64,000 bases of DNA from Bacteroidales bacterium (GCA_016744655.1 JADGDY010000005.1:23408-87407), one strand, 5' to 3'; shown: positions 36,000 through 45,820, counted from the stretch's first letter. Program-made: numbers and translations. Notes: generated from the letters alone by a model not told the origin.

Positions 36000-37310
36000 T
36001 TATATAAATCCTACTTTCTCCGCATCAGTCCTTAACTGTGTTCTGAAATCTGGATGTGCTATTTTTATCAATTCTTGTGTTCTTTCTTTTATTGATTTGC
36101 CTCTTAAACTTGCGATTCCAAACTCTGTAACTATATAATCTGTATTGCTGCGGTGTAATGTGATTGCTGTTCCCGCAGGTAGTACAGTAACAATAGTGGA
36201 TACGCTTCCTCCCTTAGCAGTAGAGCGACATGCAATTATCGATTTTCCTTTGCCGTCTGTGCCTTCTACAGCTCCTATAGCAGTATCTGCTTGCCCTCCG
36301 GTTCCAGAATATTGGCTAGTTCCAATAGATTCGCTAGCTACTTGACCCATTAAATCTACCATGATACAGGTGTTAATGGAAACCATTTTTGAGTTGAGTT
36401 TAATTAATGCAGGATCATTAGCGAATTTTCCTCGAATAAATTCTACTGAGGGATTATTGTCAAGCCATTCGTATAGCTTAGGAGAGCCCATAGCAAAAGT
36501 GCAAACGAATTTATCTTTATAATAGGATTTCTTCTTATTAGTGATGACGCCAGCTTCGTATAGTTCCATCATGCTGTCCACCAACATTTCAGTATGAACA
36601 CCCAAATCTTTTTTGCCTTTTAAAGAAAGAGCTGCTGCATTTGGGATATCCCCAATTCCTAATTGAATGGTAGAGCCATCTTCCACTAATGATGCAATAT
36701 AGTTTCCAATCTGCAAAGCTGTATCATCAGGTTCGGGGGATGGTAATGAAGGAGTTTCTTGTGTATTTTCTACAAAATAGTGCACGTCATTAATATGAAT
36801 ATGGGTGTCACCTAGGGTTCTGGGGAGTTTTTCATTTACTTCTAGAACTACAGTTTTAGCAACTTCTAGAATGTCTTTTTCGTAAGTAATGCCTAAAGAC
36901 AAGGATACGAACCCATTCTTGTCTGGAGGAGTGCAGGTGCCAACAAATAGATGTGGAGGTCTGTTGAATATCCTATCAATTCCGGCTCTATGTAGCATAT
37001 TGGGAACATAGGTTACAGTTCCTGATTTTTCTTTTAAAGCTTTTCTTGACCCAGGTGCATGAAACCAACTGCAAAGTTCAAAATGACCTTTCATTTCTGG
37101 TTTCATATAAAAATCATAGGGCTTTAGAGTAAGTACAGAATATACTTTTACATTTTCAACCCTATCTTTTGCTAGATGAAATTTCTGCATGCAACCTTGT
37201 GGTTCACTGGCGCATTGTCCCACGATAATGTCTGTATTTGATTGGATTAGGTTTGCAACATCTTGTGTCGAAATAACTTTGTCCTTATATGTTTTTTGAT
37301 AATCTATCAT
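36000..37310 (-). CDS. Acetyl-CoA hydrolase/CoA-transferase family protein
   Basis: A 436-residue enzyme of the acetyl-CoA hydrolase/4-hydroxybutyrate CoA-transferase family (family I CoA-transferase fold). The expected catalytic Glu is in MGQVASESIG, and the oxyanion/substrate loop GTGGQADTAIG follows. The N-terminal half includes DIIVGQCASEPQG and the central part QLGIGDIPNAAALSLKG. These enzymes move CoA between short-chain acids such as acetate, butyrate or hydroxybutyrate. Its stop is 9 bases before the KAS III-like gene and its start overlaps the symporter stop by 4 bases, so it should activate whatever the symporter brings in. Confidence 0.92.
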   Translation of the reverse strand: MIDYQKTYKDKVISTQDVANLIQSNTDIIVGQCASEPQGCMQKFHLAKDRVENVKVYSVLTLKPYDFYMKPEMKGHFELCSWFHAPGSRKALKEKSGTVTYVPNMLHRAGIDRIFNRPPHLFVGTCTPPDKNGFVSLSLGITYEKDILEVAKTVVLEVNEKLPRTLGDTHIHINDVHYFVENTQETPSLPSPEPDDTALQIGNYIASLVEDGSTIQLGIGDIPNAAALSLKGKKDLGVHTEMLVDSMMELYEAGVITNKKKSYYKDKFVCTFAMGSPKLYEWLDNNPSVEFIRGKFANDPALIKLNSKMVSINTCIMVDLMGQVASESIGTSQYSGTGGQADTAIGAVEGTDGKGKSIIACRSTAKGGSVSTIVTVLPAGTAITLHRSNTDYIVTEFGIASLRGKSIKERTQELIKIAHPDFRTQLRTDAEKVGFI

Positions 37311-38866
37311 GTCTGAGTTGGTTTATTTGCGAATTTGTTTTGGTAGGTTATTACTAAAAGTCCAGTAGCTATAGAAACAATAATAGCCGTGGAAGAAGCT
37401 ATAGCTGGGTTTCTAATACTTCCTTCTAAATATTGGGTATACCAGCCAAAGCCAATGCTATATTTACTCACCAAAACAGGAAGGAGATAGTATACCGTAA
37501 AATGAGTGATAAATGCTGCGATAGAAGCGAGTAAGGCAGGTTTTATATTTTCTTTCTTTGAGAATATTCCATATAGGATAGGGAAGAAGGCCACAGAAAA
37601 ATAGGCGTAGACTCCATTTTGTGCTAATATTGCAACGCTGAGTTTGGGATGAAGAATTTGATCGTAGGTAATGTAAAAAGCACTAAAGCCTAATCCTATA
37701 ATTACCAATCGATTAATGGTAATCAACGATTTGTCCGATTTGATATGTTTCTTAAAAAGAACTTCTATTATATCGTTGGTAATACTAGTAGATACAGATT
37801 GTATTAAGCCTTCTAGTGTTGACATGCCAGCTGAAATTAATCCAAGAATAACTATTAATCCGAGGATTACAGATATAAGTCCGTTAGAGAAGATCTGGAG
37901 TACATAGGCAGGTATAATGCCATCTGTTTTAAGCACTTGGTCTTCTATTGATAAATCTGGAAATGTAAGACGAGCATATAATCCTACTATGATAACGGAG
38001 TAGAAAATAGTTTGTGCTATAAGGGCTGTGGTAAGGAACTTGTTGACATCTTTTTCTTCTTTAAGCAGAAGCGATTTGGTAATGATATGAGGTTGGCACA
38101 CCACGGCAATTCCAACGATGATTTGAGCAAAAATAATTTCATAATAATCACGAAATAAAATGCTGCTGGGATTAGGGCTGCTGGCTAAAGCAGGATCTAT
38201 GGTAGATAATTTATGAAAAAAAGTATCTATACCGCCTTTGAAATGCTCATATCCTGAGCCCAGTAGAATAAAGGCTACTAAAATCATGATAATGGCTTGG
38301 ATCGTATTTGTATAAACCATGGAGTTTGCTCCTCCGAACATCATATATCCAAACACGAAAATGATTAATCCAATTAAGATATATAACTCATCTATATTTA
38401 GTGATTTTGAGAGTACCTTGGTGATGGCAACCAGAATAAGAACAATAAAAGTAAGTAAAAATGTGGAGAGAAAGGCCATCATTAATGCGTAGTTTTTACT
38501 TTTATATCTAATTCCTATCCATTGTGCTAGAGTTAATGCATTAACTGATTGCCCGTATTTTCTAAATGCCTTGGAGAGTATGACTAATGAGACCATGGAT
38601 GCAAAGGGGAAAAATATACCAAAAGAAAGTACCCCGCTGAATCCATAAATAGCTATTAGGCCTGGGTTAATCACAAATGTGGCAGCACTAGTAATGCTTG
38701 CAGCCAATGATAAGCCAACAGCAATGGGTGAGAAGCTAACGTTTCCCACGGCATAATCGGAAATATTTTTGATGGAGAGGGCTCCTTTAATTACAAAATA
38801 TAATACCATAATGGCATAAATTGAAATTAAAATCCATGTTCCTGTAACTTGTAGTGAGGTGGCCAT
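37307..38866 (-). CDS. Sodium:solute symporter (SSS family)
   Basis: A 519-residue protein with about thirteen membrane helices in the SSS (solute:sodium symporter) fold. It opens with WILISIYAIMVLYFVIKGAL and contains VGLSLAASITSAATFVINPG, an SSS-type helix with the small residues near the sodium site, and ALTLAQWIGIRYKSKNYALM. Substrates of the family include monocarboxylates, proline, pantothenate and sugars. Overlap with a CoA-transferase gene (ATGA, 37307-37310) argues for a short-chain carboxylic acid. This is inferred from context; the family call is firm. Confidence 0.9.
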   Translation of the reverse strand: MATSLQVTGTWILISIYAIMVLYFVIKGALSIKNISDYAVGNVSFSPIAVGLSLAASITSAATFVINPGLIAIYGFSGVLSFGIFFPFASMVSLVILSKAFRKYGQSVNALTLAQWIGIRYKSKNYALMMAFLSTFLLTFIVLILVAITKVLSKSLNIDELYILIGLIIFVFGYMMFGGANSMVYTNTIQAIIMILVAFILLGSGYEHFKGGIDTFFHKLSTIDPALASSPNPSSILFRDYYEIIFAQIIVGIAVVCQPHIITKSLLLKEEKDVNKFLTTALIAQTIFYSVIIVGLYARLTFPDLSIEDQVLKTDGIIPAYVLQIFSNGLISVILGLIVILGLISAGMSTLEGLIQSVSTSITNDIIEVLFKKHIKSDKSLITINRLVIIGLGFSAFYITYDQILHPKLSVAILAQNGVYAYFSVAFFPILYGIFSKKENIKPALLASIAAFITHFTVYYLLPVLVSKYSIGFGWYTQYLEGSIRNPAIASSTAIIVSIATGLLVITYQNKFANKPTQT

Positions 38867-38969
38867 TTATACCTTTTTAAATTGTTGATTATATTAGCTT
38901 ATTTACCTTTTAAAATTACGCTATAATATTTTTGTTTGAGATCTAAATTCTGAATTTTATAAACAGGTA

Positions 38970-39026
38970 AGCTGTCCATTTAAAGTGTAAAAATCATTGA
39001 AATAAAAACACCTTATTCGGACAGCT
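38970..39026 (-). other. Intercistronic two-part hairpin
   Basis: AGCTGTCC (38970-38977) pairs exactly with GGACAGCT (39019-39026), and inside it AAGTGT (38983-38988) can pair with ACACCTT (39008-39014). There is no U-run on the minus strand, so this is probably not a terminator but a structured spacer between the SDR gene and the symporter gene; it could set relative expression. Confidence 0.45.
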
Positions 39027-39038
39027 CAAGGTATGGGT

Positions 39039-39782
39039 TTACACCGTCATTCCGCCATCTACACTAATCACAGTGCCGTTTACATATGATGAATCCTCAG
39101 AGGCTAAGAATAAATAGGCTTTTGCTATTTCCTCTGGATTTCCAAGTCTTTGTAAAGGTACTTTTGATTTCATGGCATCCAAAACATTCTCTGGCATTTT
39201 CATTACCATTTCAGTGGCTATGAAACCTGGTGCTACAGCATTTACATTGATGCCTTTTCTCCCCAATTCTCTTGCCCAGGTTTTGGTCATGCCAATTAAA
39301 CCAGCCTTGGTGGCTACATAATTGGTTTGCCCAAAATTACCATATAATGCAACTACCGATGATGTATTAATAATGCGCCCTGATTTGTTGGCCAACATAT
39401 GTGGTATTGTGCATTTTGTACAATTGAAAACTCCTGTAAGATTTACGTCAATCACCTGATCCCACTGCTCTCTCGTCATCTTGAGGAGTGTAGAGTCGCG
39501 AGTAATTCCTGCATTATTGACTAGTATGTCTATTTTAGTGTATTTAGAAATTACTTCAGTTATACTTCTTTCTACCTCTTCGTAGTTAGCTGTATTTACT
39601 TTCATGAAGCTAGCTAATCCACCTTTTGAATTGATCTCATTTACTGTTTCGTTAGCTTTCTCTTCGTTTAAATCCCAGATGATTACAGTAGCGCCTTCTG
39701 CTGAGAAAATTTCAGCTCCAGCTTTTCCAATTCCGCTTGCGGCTCCCGTTATTATGGCAACTTTATTTTCTAATTTTTTCAT
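39039..39782 (-). CDS. SDR reductase, acetoacetyl-CoA/3-oxoacyl reductase type
   Basis: A 247-residue short-chain dehydrogenase of the FabG/PhaB type. Cofactor motif TGAASGIGKAGAE, the NNAGITRDSTLLKMT segment, catalytic Ser in IINTSSVVALYG, and Tyr and Lys in TNYVATKAGLIGMTKTWARE are all present, and it ends EDSSYVNGTVISVDGGMTV. It likely interconverts (R)-3-hydroxyacyl and 3-oxoacyl thioesters. Just downstream of a thiolase gene in the PhaA-PhaB arrangement, acetoacetyl-CoA/(R)-3-hydroxybutyryl-CoA is the likely pair. No PHA synthase is present in the window. Confidence 0.92.
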   Translation of the reverse strand: MKKLENKVAIITGAASGIGKAGAEIFSAEGATVIIWDLNEEKANETVNEINSKGGLASFMKVNTANYEEVERSITEVISKYTKIDILVNNAGITRDSTLLKMTREQWDQVIDVNLTGVFNCTKCTIPHMLANKSGRIINTSSVVALYGNFGQTNYVATKAGLIGMTKTWARELGRKGINVNAVAPGFIATEMVMKMPENVLDAMKSKVPLQRLGNPEEIAKAYLFLASEDSSYVNGTVISVDGGMTV

Positions 39783-39849
39783 ATGATTGTTTTTTCTTGA
39801 TTTAAGATGGATTTTAAAGACCCTGACTTATGATGTTTTATTTTAAAAA

Positions 39850-41034
39850 TTATTCCATGTTTTCTACTATGAGTGCAGTCCCTTGGCCCCCTCCGATACA
39901 TAAAGTAGCTAAACCTTTTTTAGCATGGCTTCTTTTCATTTCATATAATAGAGTAGTTAGTATTCTTGCTCCTGATGCTCCTATGGGATGCCCTAAGGAT
40001 ATAGCCCCTCCGTTTACATTGATTTTATTGACATCGCATTTTAAATCTCTAGCTACAGCAATAGATTGTGCCGCGAATGCTTCATTGGCCTCAATAAGAT
40101 CAATTTCGTCAATATGCATATTTATCTTTTTCAAAGCTTTTTCTGTAGCTGGAACAGGACCATAGCCCATAATTGCTGGATCGAGTGCTGCACTGGCGTA
40201 GGAAAGAATCTTTGCCATTGGTTTTAAACCAAGCTCTTGAGCTTTGTCGGCTGACATGATAATTAGCATTGAAGCTCCGTCGTTGATACCTGAAGACGAT
40301 GCTGCTGTTACAGTGCCATCTTTTTTGAATGCAGGTCTCAGTTTTTCTAGTTTTTCTAATTTAACGCCAGGTTTAGGGAATTCATCTGTGTCAATCACAA
40401 TAGGATCTCCTTTTCTTTGAGGAATTTCAATGGGGACTATCTCATCTTTAAACTTTCCGTCATTTTGAGCTTTTTCAGTTTTATTTTGACTTTTAACAGA
40501 GAACTGATCTTGTTCCTTTCGGCTAATATTCCATTGTTCAGCAATGTTTTCCGCAGTAATGCCCATATGATAATTGTTTATGGCATCAGTAAGCCCATCT
40601 TTAATCATACTGTCAATTATTTCACCATTGCCCATTTTTTGGCCAAATCGTGCTTTAGGCAAGAGGTATGGTGCATTTGACATGCTTTCTGTACCACCAG
40701 CTAAAATGATCTCAGCATCGTCAAGCATAATCATCTGGGCTGCTAAACTGACTGCTTTTAAACCCGAACCACAAAGTTTATTTATAGTCATAGAAGGGCT
40801 GGTATAAGGAACACCTGATTTTATACTGATTTGGCGAGCTATATTTTGACCAAGACCTGCTGATAGGATATTGCCGATGATAACCTCATCTACTTGTACG
40901 GCTTTAATTCCAGCTCTATTAATAGCCTCTTTAGCAGCTATGATTCCTAATTCTGTGGCGGATAATTTTGATAAGCTACCTCCGAAATTTCCTATGGCTG
41001 TGCGAACAGCTGATACAATAACGACTTCTTTCAT
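39850..41034 (-). CDS. Acetyl-CoA C-acetyltransferase (thiolase)
   Basis: A 394-residue thiolase. The nucleophile Cys is in [19 protein letters not shown], the His in [19 protein letters not shown] and the second Cys in [16 protein letters not shown]; the length and all three motifs fit acetoacetyl-CoA thiolases (PhaA/AtoB type). It either makes acetoacetyl-CoA from two acetyl-CoA or splits it. It is the first gene of the same-strand series ahead of the SDR, symporter and CoA-transferase genes, in line with breakdown of a C4 acid to acetyl-CoA. A 67-base gap separates it from the SDR gene. Confidence 0.96.
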   Translation of the reverse strand: MKEVVIVSAVRTAIGNFGGSLSKLSATELGIIAAKEAINRAGIKAVQVDEVIIGNILSAGLGQNIARQISIKSGVPYTSPSMTINKLCGSGLKAVSLAAQMIMLDDAEIILAGGTESMSNAPYLLPKARFGQKMGNGEIIDSMIKDGLTDAINNYHMGITAENIAEQWNISRKEQDQFSVKSQNKTEKAQNDGKFKDEIVPIEIPQRKGDPIVIDTDEFPKPGVKLEKLEKLRPAFKKDGTVTAASSSGINDGASMLIIMSADKAQELGLKPMAKILSYASAALDPAIMGYGPVPATEKALKKINMHIDEIDLIEANEAFAAQSIAVARDLKCDVNKINVNGGAISLGHPIGASGARILTTLLYEMKRSHAKKGLATLCIGGGQGTALIVENME

Positions 41035-41270
41035 CTTTGCTTTGTTTAGAAAAGCAAATTAAATAATACTTGATTGGATTTGAGGACGAATATTATAAAT
41101 ACTATGTGTTGACTAATTATAATTATATTGGTTGTAATGTTTGTAATAAACAGATTAATAGTATTTAAAAAAAAATATATTGGCTATTGACAAATGCTAG
41201 TGTATCTATTTAGACAGCTTATTGATTCATTTTATGGATTCAGGATTTAGTTTAAATTTGTGTACTAAAA

Positions 41271-42032
41271 ATGATACGCATGATACCAAAAAGGTTTTTT
41301 TTTGTTTTAAGTATTTTTTTCGTTTTCTTGTTGCCAGACGTGAAATCACAAGGTAGACTAGGAACAATTGTGATGATAGATGATAGTTTAATGTCTCATT
41401 TACATTTAGAAGAGTACGTTTTGATTAATCACGATATCCAATATTCTTTGCCATTCGATTTGGAGGAGTATAGTACGAGAATGATAGACTCATTATTTGT
41501 TTTAAATAAGCAGAAAATAGATTTGGTTCCGCTTAAAAAGGAATTATTTATCGACTATTTGGATAAAAAAAGAAAATATACTGGGAGTGGATTTAATAAG
41601 ATTCGAAAGAAATGGTTTAATCAAATTGTTGAAGAAAACGATATAGATGCGCTGATTGTTGTAACTAATACCGATTTAAATATTAAATATGGGATGGAAC
41701 CTACTCTTATAGAAACTGAGAAAATTTGTGTGGCTACTTATCTTAATGAAAGTGCAGCCATGCAGATTAGGTTAAAAACCTATGTGTTCTTAAAAGCTAT
41801 ACCAAGGAAATATAAGGTGAAAAGTTGGAGAGATGAGTTAACTGATTTTTCAAAAACGTCGGAAAATGAAGTTTTTTCTCAAGAGCAATTGAAGCAATTT
41901 GAGGCCCCATTACGAGAAATGATAAAGACGCAATTAATTGAGATTAAAAACAGTAAAGATTATAAGGATATGCTTTCAGAACTAAGAAGGAAAGAGGCAT
42001 TGAGAAAGTATTATCAGAATAACCCCGGATAA
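41271..42032 (+). CDS. Uncharacterised secreted protein
   Basis: A 253-residue protein with a signal peptide (KRFFFVLSIFFVFLLPDVKSQG). The rest is mixed alpha/beta without a family I recognise: LGTIVMIDDSLMSHLHLEEY, NDIDALIVVTNTDLNIKYGM and a charged helical C-terminus ending LRRKEALRKYYQNNPG. No cysteine pair or obvious catalytic motif is seen. TAAATTTG (41253-41260) gives a -7 box 10 bases before the first ATG; an alternative start lies at 41280. It is divergent from the thiolase operon and convergent with the FtsB-like gene. Confidence 0.65.
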   Translation: MIRMIPKRFFFVLSIFFVFLLPDVKSQGRLGTIVMIDDSLMSHLHLEEYVLINHDIQYSLPFDLEEYSTRMIDSLFVLNKQKIDLVPLKKELFIDYLDKKRKYTGSGFNKIRKKWFNQIVEENDIDALIVVTNTDLNIKYGMEPTLIETEKICVATYLNESAAMQIRLKTYVFLKAIPRKYKVKSWRDELTDFSKTSENEVFSQEQLKQFEAPLREMIKTQLIEIKNSKDYKDMLSELRRKEALRKYYQNNPG

Positions 42033-42046
42033 TTGTTTATTACAAA

Positions 42047-42334
42047 TTAATCCTCTCTAACAATAATGAAAATATCTTCATGGGGTTTCTTCATCATAAA
42101 GCGCTCTCTAGCAAATTTTTCAATATTTTCTTTATTGTGGAATAGGGTATGGTAGGTAATGCTATCCTTGTGAAGTTCGTTTTTGTAAAACGCTTTTTCT
42201 TCTTTTAAATCGGATAATTCACTCATTAATTTAAACTGAGCTCGAAAATTATACTGATCAAAAAACAACAGATAACCCAAGAAAATAAGGGTGGCAATCA
42301 TAAATCTGTTTTTGAGTATTTTGATCATTTTCAT
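42047..42334 (-). CDS. Septum formation initiator family protein (FtsB/DivIC-like)
   Basis: A 95-residue protein with one N-terminal membrane helix (FMIATLIFLGYLLFFDQYN) followed by a coiled coil (ELSDLKEEKAFYKNELHKDS) and the typical end NIEKFARERFMMKKPHEDIF. This is the FtsB/DivIC pattern; the family helps build the septal FtsQLB complex. It lies beside the uridine kinase gene on the same strand, about 90 bases downstream, with a hairpin between. Confidence 0.88.
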   Translation of the reverse strand: MKMIKILKNRFMIATLIFLGYLLFFDQYNFRAQFKLMSELSDLKEEKAFYKNELHKDSITYHTLFHNKENIEKFARERFMMKKPHEDIFIIVRED

Positions 42335-42357
42335 ATTTCACGATTTTCAACAAATAT

Positions 42358-42391
42358 AAAAAGCCTAATGAAGAAAAAATCACTAGGCTTA
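42358..42391 (-). terminator. Hairpin after udk
   Basis: AAGCCTA (42361-42367) pairs with TAGGCTT (42384-42390); on the minus strand it is followed by TTTATATTT. It lies between the udk stop and the FtsB-like start, so it is probably a partial terminator. Confidence 0.5.
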
Positions 42392-42423
42392 AATATCTTT
42401 CAACTATTTATTGTTAGAATCCT

Positions 42424-43041
42424 CTAATCAGCCTCATGTAAACTTTGATTGATCTTAGTCGCTAAAATATCAATGGCTACGTGATTTTTCCCACCTTGCG
42501 GCACAATTACATCAGCATATTTCTTGGTGGGTTCAATAAAAGTTTGATGCATGGGTTTCACCCAAGTTTGATAATGATCGAGGGTTTCTATATACGAACG
42601 ACCTCTTTCTTCCATATCTCTCCTGATGTTTCTCATCAATCTATCATCGGCATCAGCATCCACAAATACCTTCACGTCCATTTTATCGCGCAGTTTTCTA
42701 TTTGTCATCACTAGAATGCCTTCAATAATCATAACTCTTGATGGTTTTACCTCAATAGTTTCTTTTCCCCTTGAACAGGTGACATAATTATAGGTAGGCA
42801 TTTGGACGGTTTCATTTTTTAACAACTGGTCAACTTGCTTGTTGAGCAAAGCAAACTCAATGGAGCCTGGATGGTCAAAATTAATTTTTGTTCTCTCCTC
42901 AGGCGATAAATGACTGTTGTCCTTATAGTAGGCGTCTTGAGGAATTACGGATACGGAACCTTCTGGAAGTGAACTGATAATTTTTTTTACAACGGTTGTT
43001 TTGCCGGAACCAGAACCTCCAGCTATGCCAATAATTAACAT
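42424..43041 (-). CDS. udk: Uridine kinase
   Basis: A 205-residue P-loop kinase. Walker A is IAGGSGSGKTTVVKK at the N-terminus; VIPQDAYYKDNSHLSPEERT, NFDHPGSIEFALL, SRVMIIEGILVMTNRKLRDK, FVDADADDRLMRNIRRDMEE and the C-terminal KYADVIVPQGGKN are all uridine-kinase hallmarks. It phosphorylates uridine and cytidine for pyrimidine salvage in the cytosol. Confidence 0.96.
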   Translation of the reverse strand: MLIIGIAGGSGSGKTTVVKKIISSLPEGSVSVIPQDAYYKDNSHLSPEERTKINFDHPGSIEFALLNKQVDQLLKNETVQMPTYNYVTCSRGKETIEVKPSRVMIIEGILVMTNRKLRDKMDVKVFVDADADDRLMRNIRRDMEERGRSYIETLDHYQTWVKPMHQTFIEPTKKYADVIVPQGGKNHVAIDILATKINQSLHEAD

Positions 43042-43242
43042 AAATATGGTTTTAAATTAACTTAACAAAGTACGCCATTTTAATTGAGATCCGCAATTTA
43101 TTGAAAGCTTTAGTTTTGAGGAATATGTATTTGCTAGTGTTAAATAATCATAATCGTGTAGGTGATTCTTGTATTATCTGTAAGTTTTTTTAATTATTTT
43201 GCACTAATGTTAAAAATTGATAGGCAAATCTGATTTTTTAAT

Positions 43243-43250
43243 TACTTTTG
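43243..43250 (+). promoter_or_regulatory. -7 promoter box for dsbD
   Basis: TACTTTTG fits TAnnTTTG; a TTG at 43217-43219 is about 23 bases upstream. The leader to the ATG at 43320 would be about 65 bases. It also supports rejecting the upstream in-frame TTG at 43248 as a start. Confidence 0.5.
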
Positions 43251-43319
43251 TCTTTTGAAAATATTTTACAAAGTATCCATTACTTTTTAAAAAATTTAGA
43301 AACTTATAATATTAAACAC

Positions 43320-45293
43320 ATGAGAAAGTTTTTTTTACTACTTGTAGGTCTTATGATAACTGTTGGATTACAGTTACAAGCGCAAGTTTTGATTCCTGTT
43401 AAATGGAATATTTCAGCTGAACAAACTACACCAGATGAGGTAGTGATTACCTTTGATGCTAGTATTGATGAGCATTGGCACTTGTATAGCCAAGATATTC
43501 CAATGGCTCCTCCTGCTACAACTTTTGGTTTTGAAGAAAGTACAGGTTTTGAATTGGTTGGCGATATTACAGAAACAGAAAGTATTGAAGAATTTGATAA
43601 AAACTTCGATATGGTTTTAAAGTATTTCGAGCATGATGCCACATTTAAAGCTACTGTAAAGCTTTTGACTGATCAAAAGGTAGTAATAAAAGGATACGTA
43701 AACTATATGGTTTGTGATGATACCCGTTGTTTGCCTCCTTCTGATGAAGAGTTTGAGTTTGTGTTTAATGCACCTGAAGAGGAGGCGGTTATTGAAGCTT
43801 CTTCTACAAATGATTTAACTGGAGAAGGCGAAAATAGCTTAATGGGATTCTTTTTAGTAAGTTTCTTATTTGGTTTAGCAGCGATTCTTACTCCTTGTGT
43901 TTTTCCAATGATTCCAATGACAGTATCTTTCTTTATGAAAGGTGGAGAAAATAAAGCCAAAGGTAGAATGGAAGCCAGTATTTATGGTTTTTCTATTGTG
44001 GTCATATATGTATTAATTGGTACTGTTTTAGCAGTTGTAGCCGGTCCAGGTATAGCCAATTTCTTGGCAACCCATTGGTTACCAAATATTCTTTTCTTTG
44101 TTATCTTCGTTATTTTTGCGGCTTCATTCTTCGGGATGTTCGAAATTGTAATGCCTCACTGGTTGGTTAATAAATCTACTGCCAACGAAGATAAAGGTGG
44201 TTTCTTAGGCCCAGTATTCATGGCTTTAACTTTAGTATTGGTTTCTTTTAGCTGTACAGGTCCTATTGTTGGAACTATTTTGGTTGAAGCTGCTGGTGGA
44301 GCTTTCCTTAAGCCAATTATTGGTATGTTGGGATTCTCTTTAGCATTTGCTTTACCATTTACATTATTTGCTTTCTTCCCACAATGGTTAAACAAATTGC
44401 CAAAATCAGGTGGATGGTTAAACTCAGTAAAAGTAGTTTTAGGTTTCTTAGAATTGGCTTTAGGTTTAAAATTCCTAAGCATGGCCGATCAAACATACCA
44501 TTGGGGATTATTAGACAGAGAGGTATATTTAGCTCTTTGGATTGTGATTTTCTTCTTAATGGGATTATATTTATTAGGTAAATTAAGATTTGCTCACGAT
44601 AGTGAATTGAAAGTACTGGGAGTACCTCGTTTATTCCTTGCCGTTGCAACTTTCTCTTTCGTTGTATATATGATACCAGGTATGTGGGGAGCGCCTTTAA
44701 AAGCACTTTCAGGGTATATGCCTCCAATGACATCACAGGACTTCGATGTGAATAGAATTGCCAGAGAAAATGCTGGAAGTGGAGGAGGAGTTGTCAAGAA
44801 AGAATTATGTGAAACTCCAAAGTATTCTGAGTTTTTGCATCTTCCACATGGTTTAGAGGGTTACTTTGATTATGATCAGGCTTTAGCTTGCGCCAAAGAA
44901 CAAAATAAACCGGTATTTATCGACTTCACAGGTCATGCTTGTGTAAACTGTCGCGAAATGGAAGCCAATGTATGGTCTGACCCAGCTGTATTAGATATGT
45001 TGAGAAATGACTATATTGTTACTGCTTTATATGTGGATGATAAAAAGAAACTTCCGGAAAGTGAATGGGTAACATCGGAATATGATGGTAAACTAAAGAA
45101 GACTGTCGGAGCTAAATTTGCTGATATGCAAATTACTCAGCATAATGTTAATGCTCAACCATATTATGTGTTACTTAATCCCGATGGTGAGATTTTAGTG
45201 CAACCAAGAGCTTACGATTTAGATGTAGCTGCTTATGTTGATTTCCTAAAAACAGGATTGAAAAATCATAAAAGTGGCAAGACATTAAAATAA
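43320..45293 (+). CDS. dsbD: Thiol:disulfide interchange protein DsbD
   Basis: Start at ATG 43320 gives a signal peptide (FFLLLVGLMITVGLQLQAQ) and 657 residues. Domain order is the usual one: an N-terminal periplasmic DsbD alpha-like domain to about residue 165 with C in MVCDDTRCLPPSDEEF; an eight-helix membrane domain with TPCVFPMIPMTVSFFM and SCTGPIVGTILV; a C-terminal thioredoxin-like domain with the CxxC of GHACVNCREMEANVW. DsbD passes electrons from cytosolic thioredoxin to periplasmic thiol proteins. It is followed by a clear terminator, so it is monocistronic. Confidence 0.95.
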   Translation: MRKFFLLLVGLMITVGLQLQAQVLIPVKWNISAEQTTPDEVVITFDASIDEHWHLYSQDIPMAPPATTFGFEESTGFELVGDITETESIEEFDKNFDMVLKYFEHDATFKATVKLLTDQKVVIKGYVNYMVCDDTRCLPPSDEEFEFVFNAPEEEAVIEASSTNDLTGEGENSLMGFFLVSFLFGLAAILTPCVFPMIPMTVSFFMKGGENKAKGRMEASIYGFSIVVIYVLIGTVLAVVAGPGIANFLATHWLPNILFFVIFVIFAASFFGMFEIVMPHWLVNKSTANEDKGGFLGPVFMALTLVLVSFSCTGPIVGTILVEAAGGAFLKPIIGMLGFSLAFALPFTLFAFFPQWLNKLPKSGGWLNSVKVVLGFLELALGLKFLSMADQTYHWGLLDREVYLALWIVIFFLMGLYLLGKLRFAHDSELKVLGVPRLFLAVATFSFVVYMIPGMWGAPLKALSGYMPPMTSQDFDVNRIARENAGSGGGVVKKELCETPKYSEFLHLPHGLEGYFDYDQALACAKEQNKPVFIDFTGHACVNCREMEANVWSDPAVLDMLRNDYIVTALYVDDKKKLPESEWVTSEYDGKLKKTVGAKFADMQITQHNVNAQPYYVLLNPDGEILVQPRAYDLDVAAYVDFLKTGLKNHKSGKTLK

Positions 45294-45321
45294 ATAATAG
45301 TAACATACTATTCCTAAAACA

Positions 45322-45353
45322 AAAAAAAGCGGGCTTTGAGTCCGCTTTTTTTG
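45322..45353 (+). terminator. Rho-independent terminator of dsbD
   Basis: AAAAAGCGG pairs with CCGCTTTTT around a CTTTGAGT-like loop and runs into T-rich sequence, about 30 bases after the dsbD stop. Confidence 0.85.
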
Positions 45354-45783
45354 TTTTAGTCAAAATTCTATTTGGAAATAAGTTTAATAAAATAGTGAGC
45401 TCGTATAAAGCTTCAAATAGAAAGAAAAGCTACTACTAGAGATTAGGTTGGTGTTTTTGTTGATGATAGTTGTTATGTGACAAAAGTTAATTTATGATAA
45501 AGCAATTGTTTTAAAATACAGATGTATGAATCTAACTTGAAACCATTCAATCAATAAAATCAAAATACATTGTACTGGTAGTTCTAGGTCATTAAATTTT
45601 CAATGTAAATTGAATATGGATTATGAGGAAAGGAAGTCGTATTATTTAAATTAGAAGCTAGTTTAAAAAGCTTATTGTTGCAAAGGTGAGATAAAAGAAA
45701 GGGTTCTATTCTATCACTACACCAACCTGAATATTCTATTTGCTATGAATGATTATGTTTTGAATTTCAATTGATTTAGGCAT

Positions 45784-45820
45784 AAAAAAACCTGCTAAAG
45801 CATTGCTTTAGCAGGTTTTT
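45784..45820 (-). terminator. Rho-independent terminator of the Omp28-like gene
   Basis: AAACCTGCTAAAGC pairs with GCTTTAGCAGGTTT around a three-base loop, with T-runs on both strands. It lies 20 bases after the stop on the minus strand. Confidence 0.88.

Noticed and set aside
39039..41034. Thiolase and SDR genes as a polyhydroxyalkanoate synthesis operon
   Set aside because: No PHA synthase or phasin is present; the transporter, CoA-transferase and surface genes fit uptake or breakdown better.
44359..44736. Minus-strand reading frames inside dsbD
   Set aside because: They are antisense shadows of an intact DsbD with all its motifs on the plus strand.
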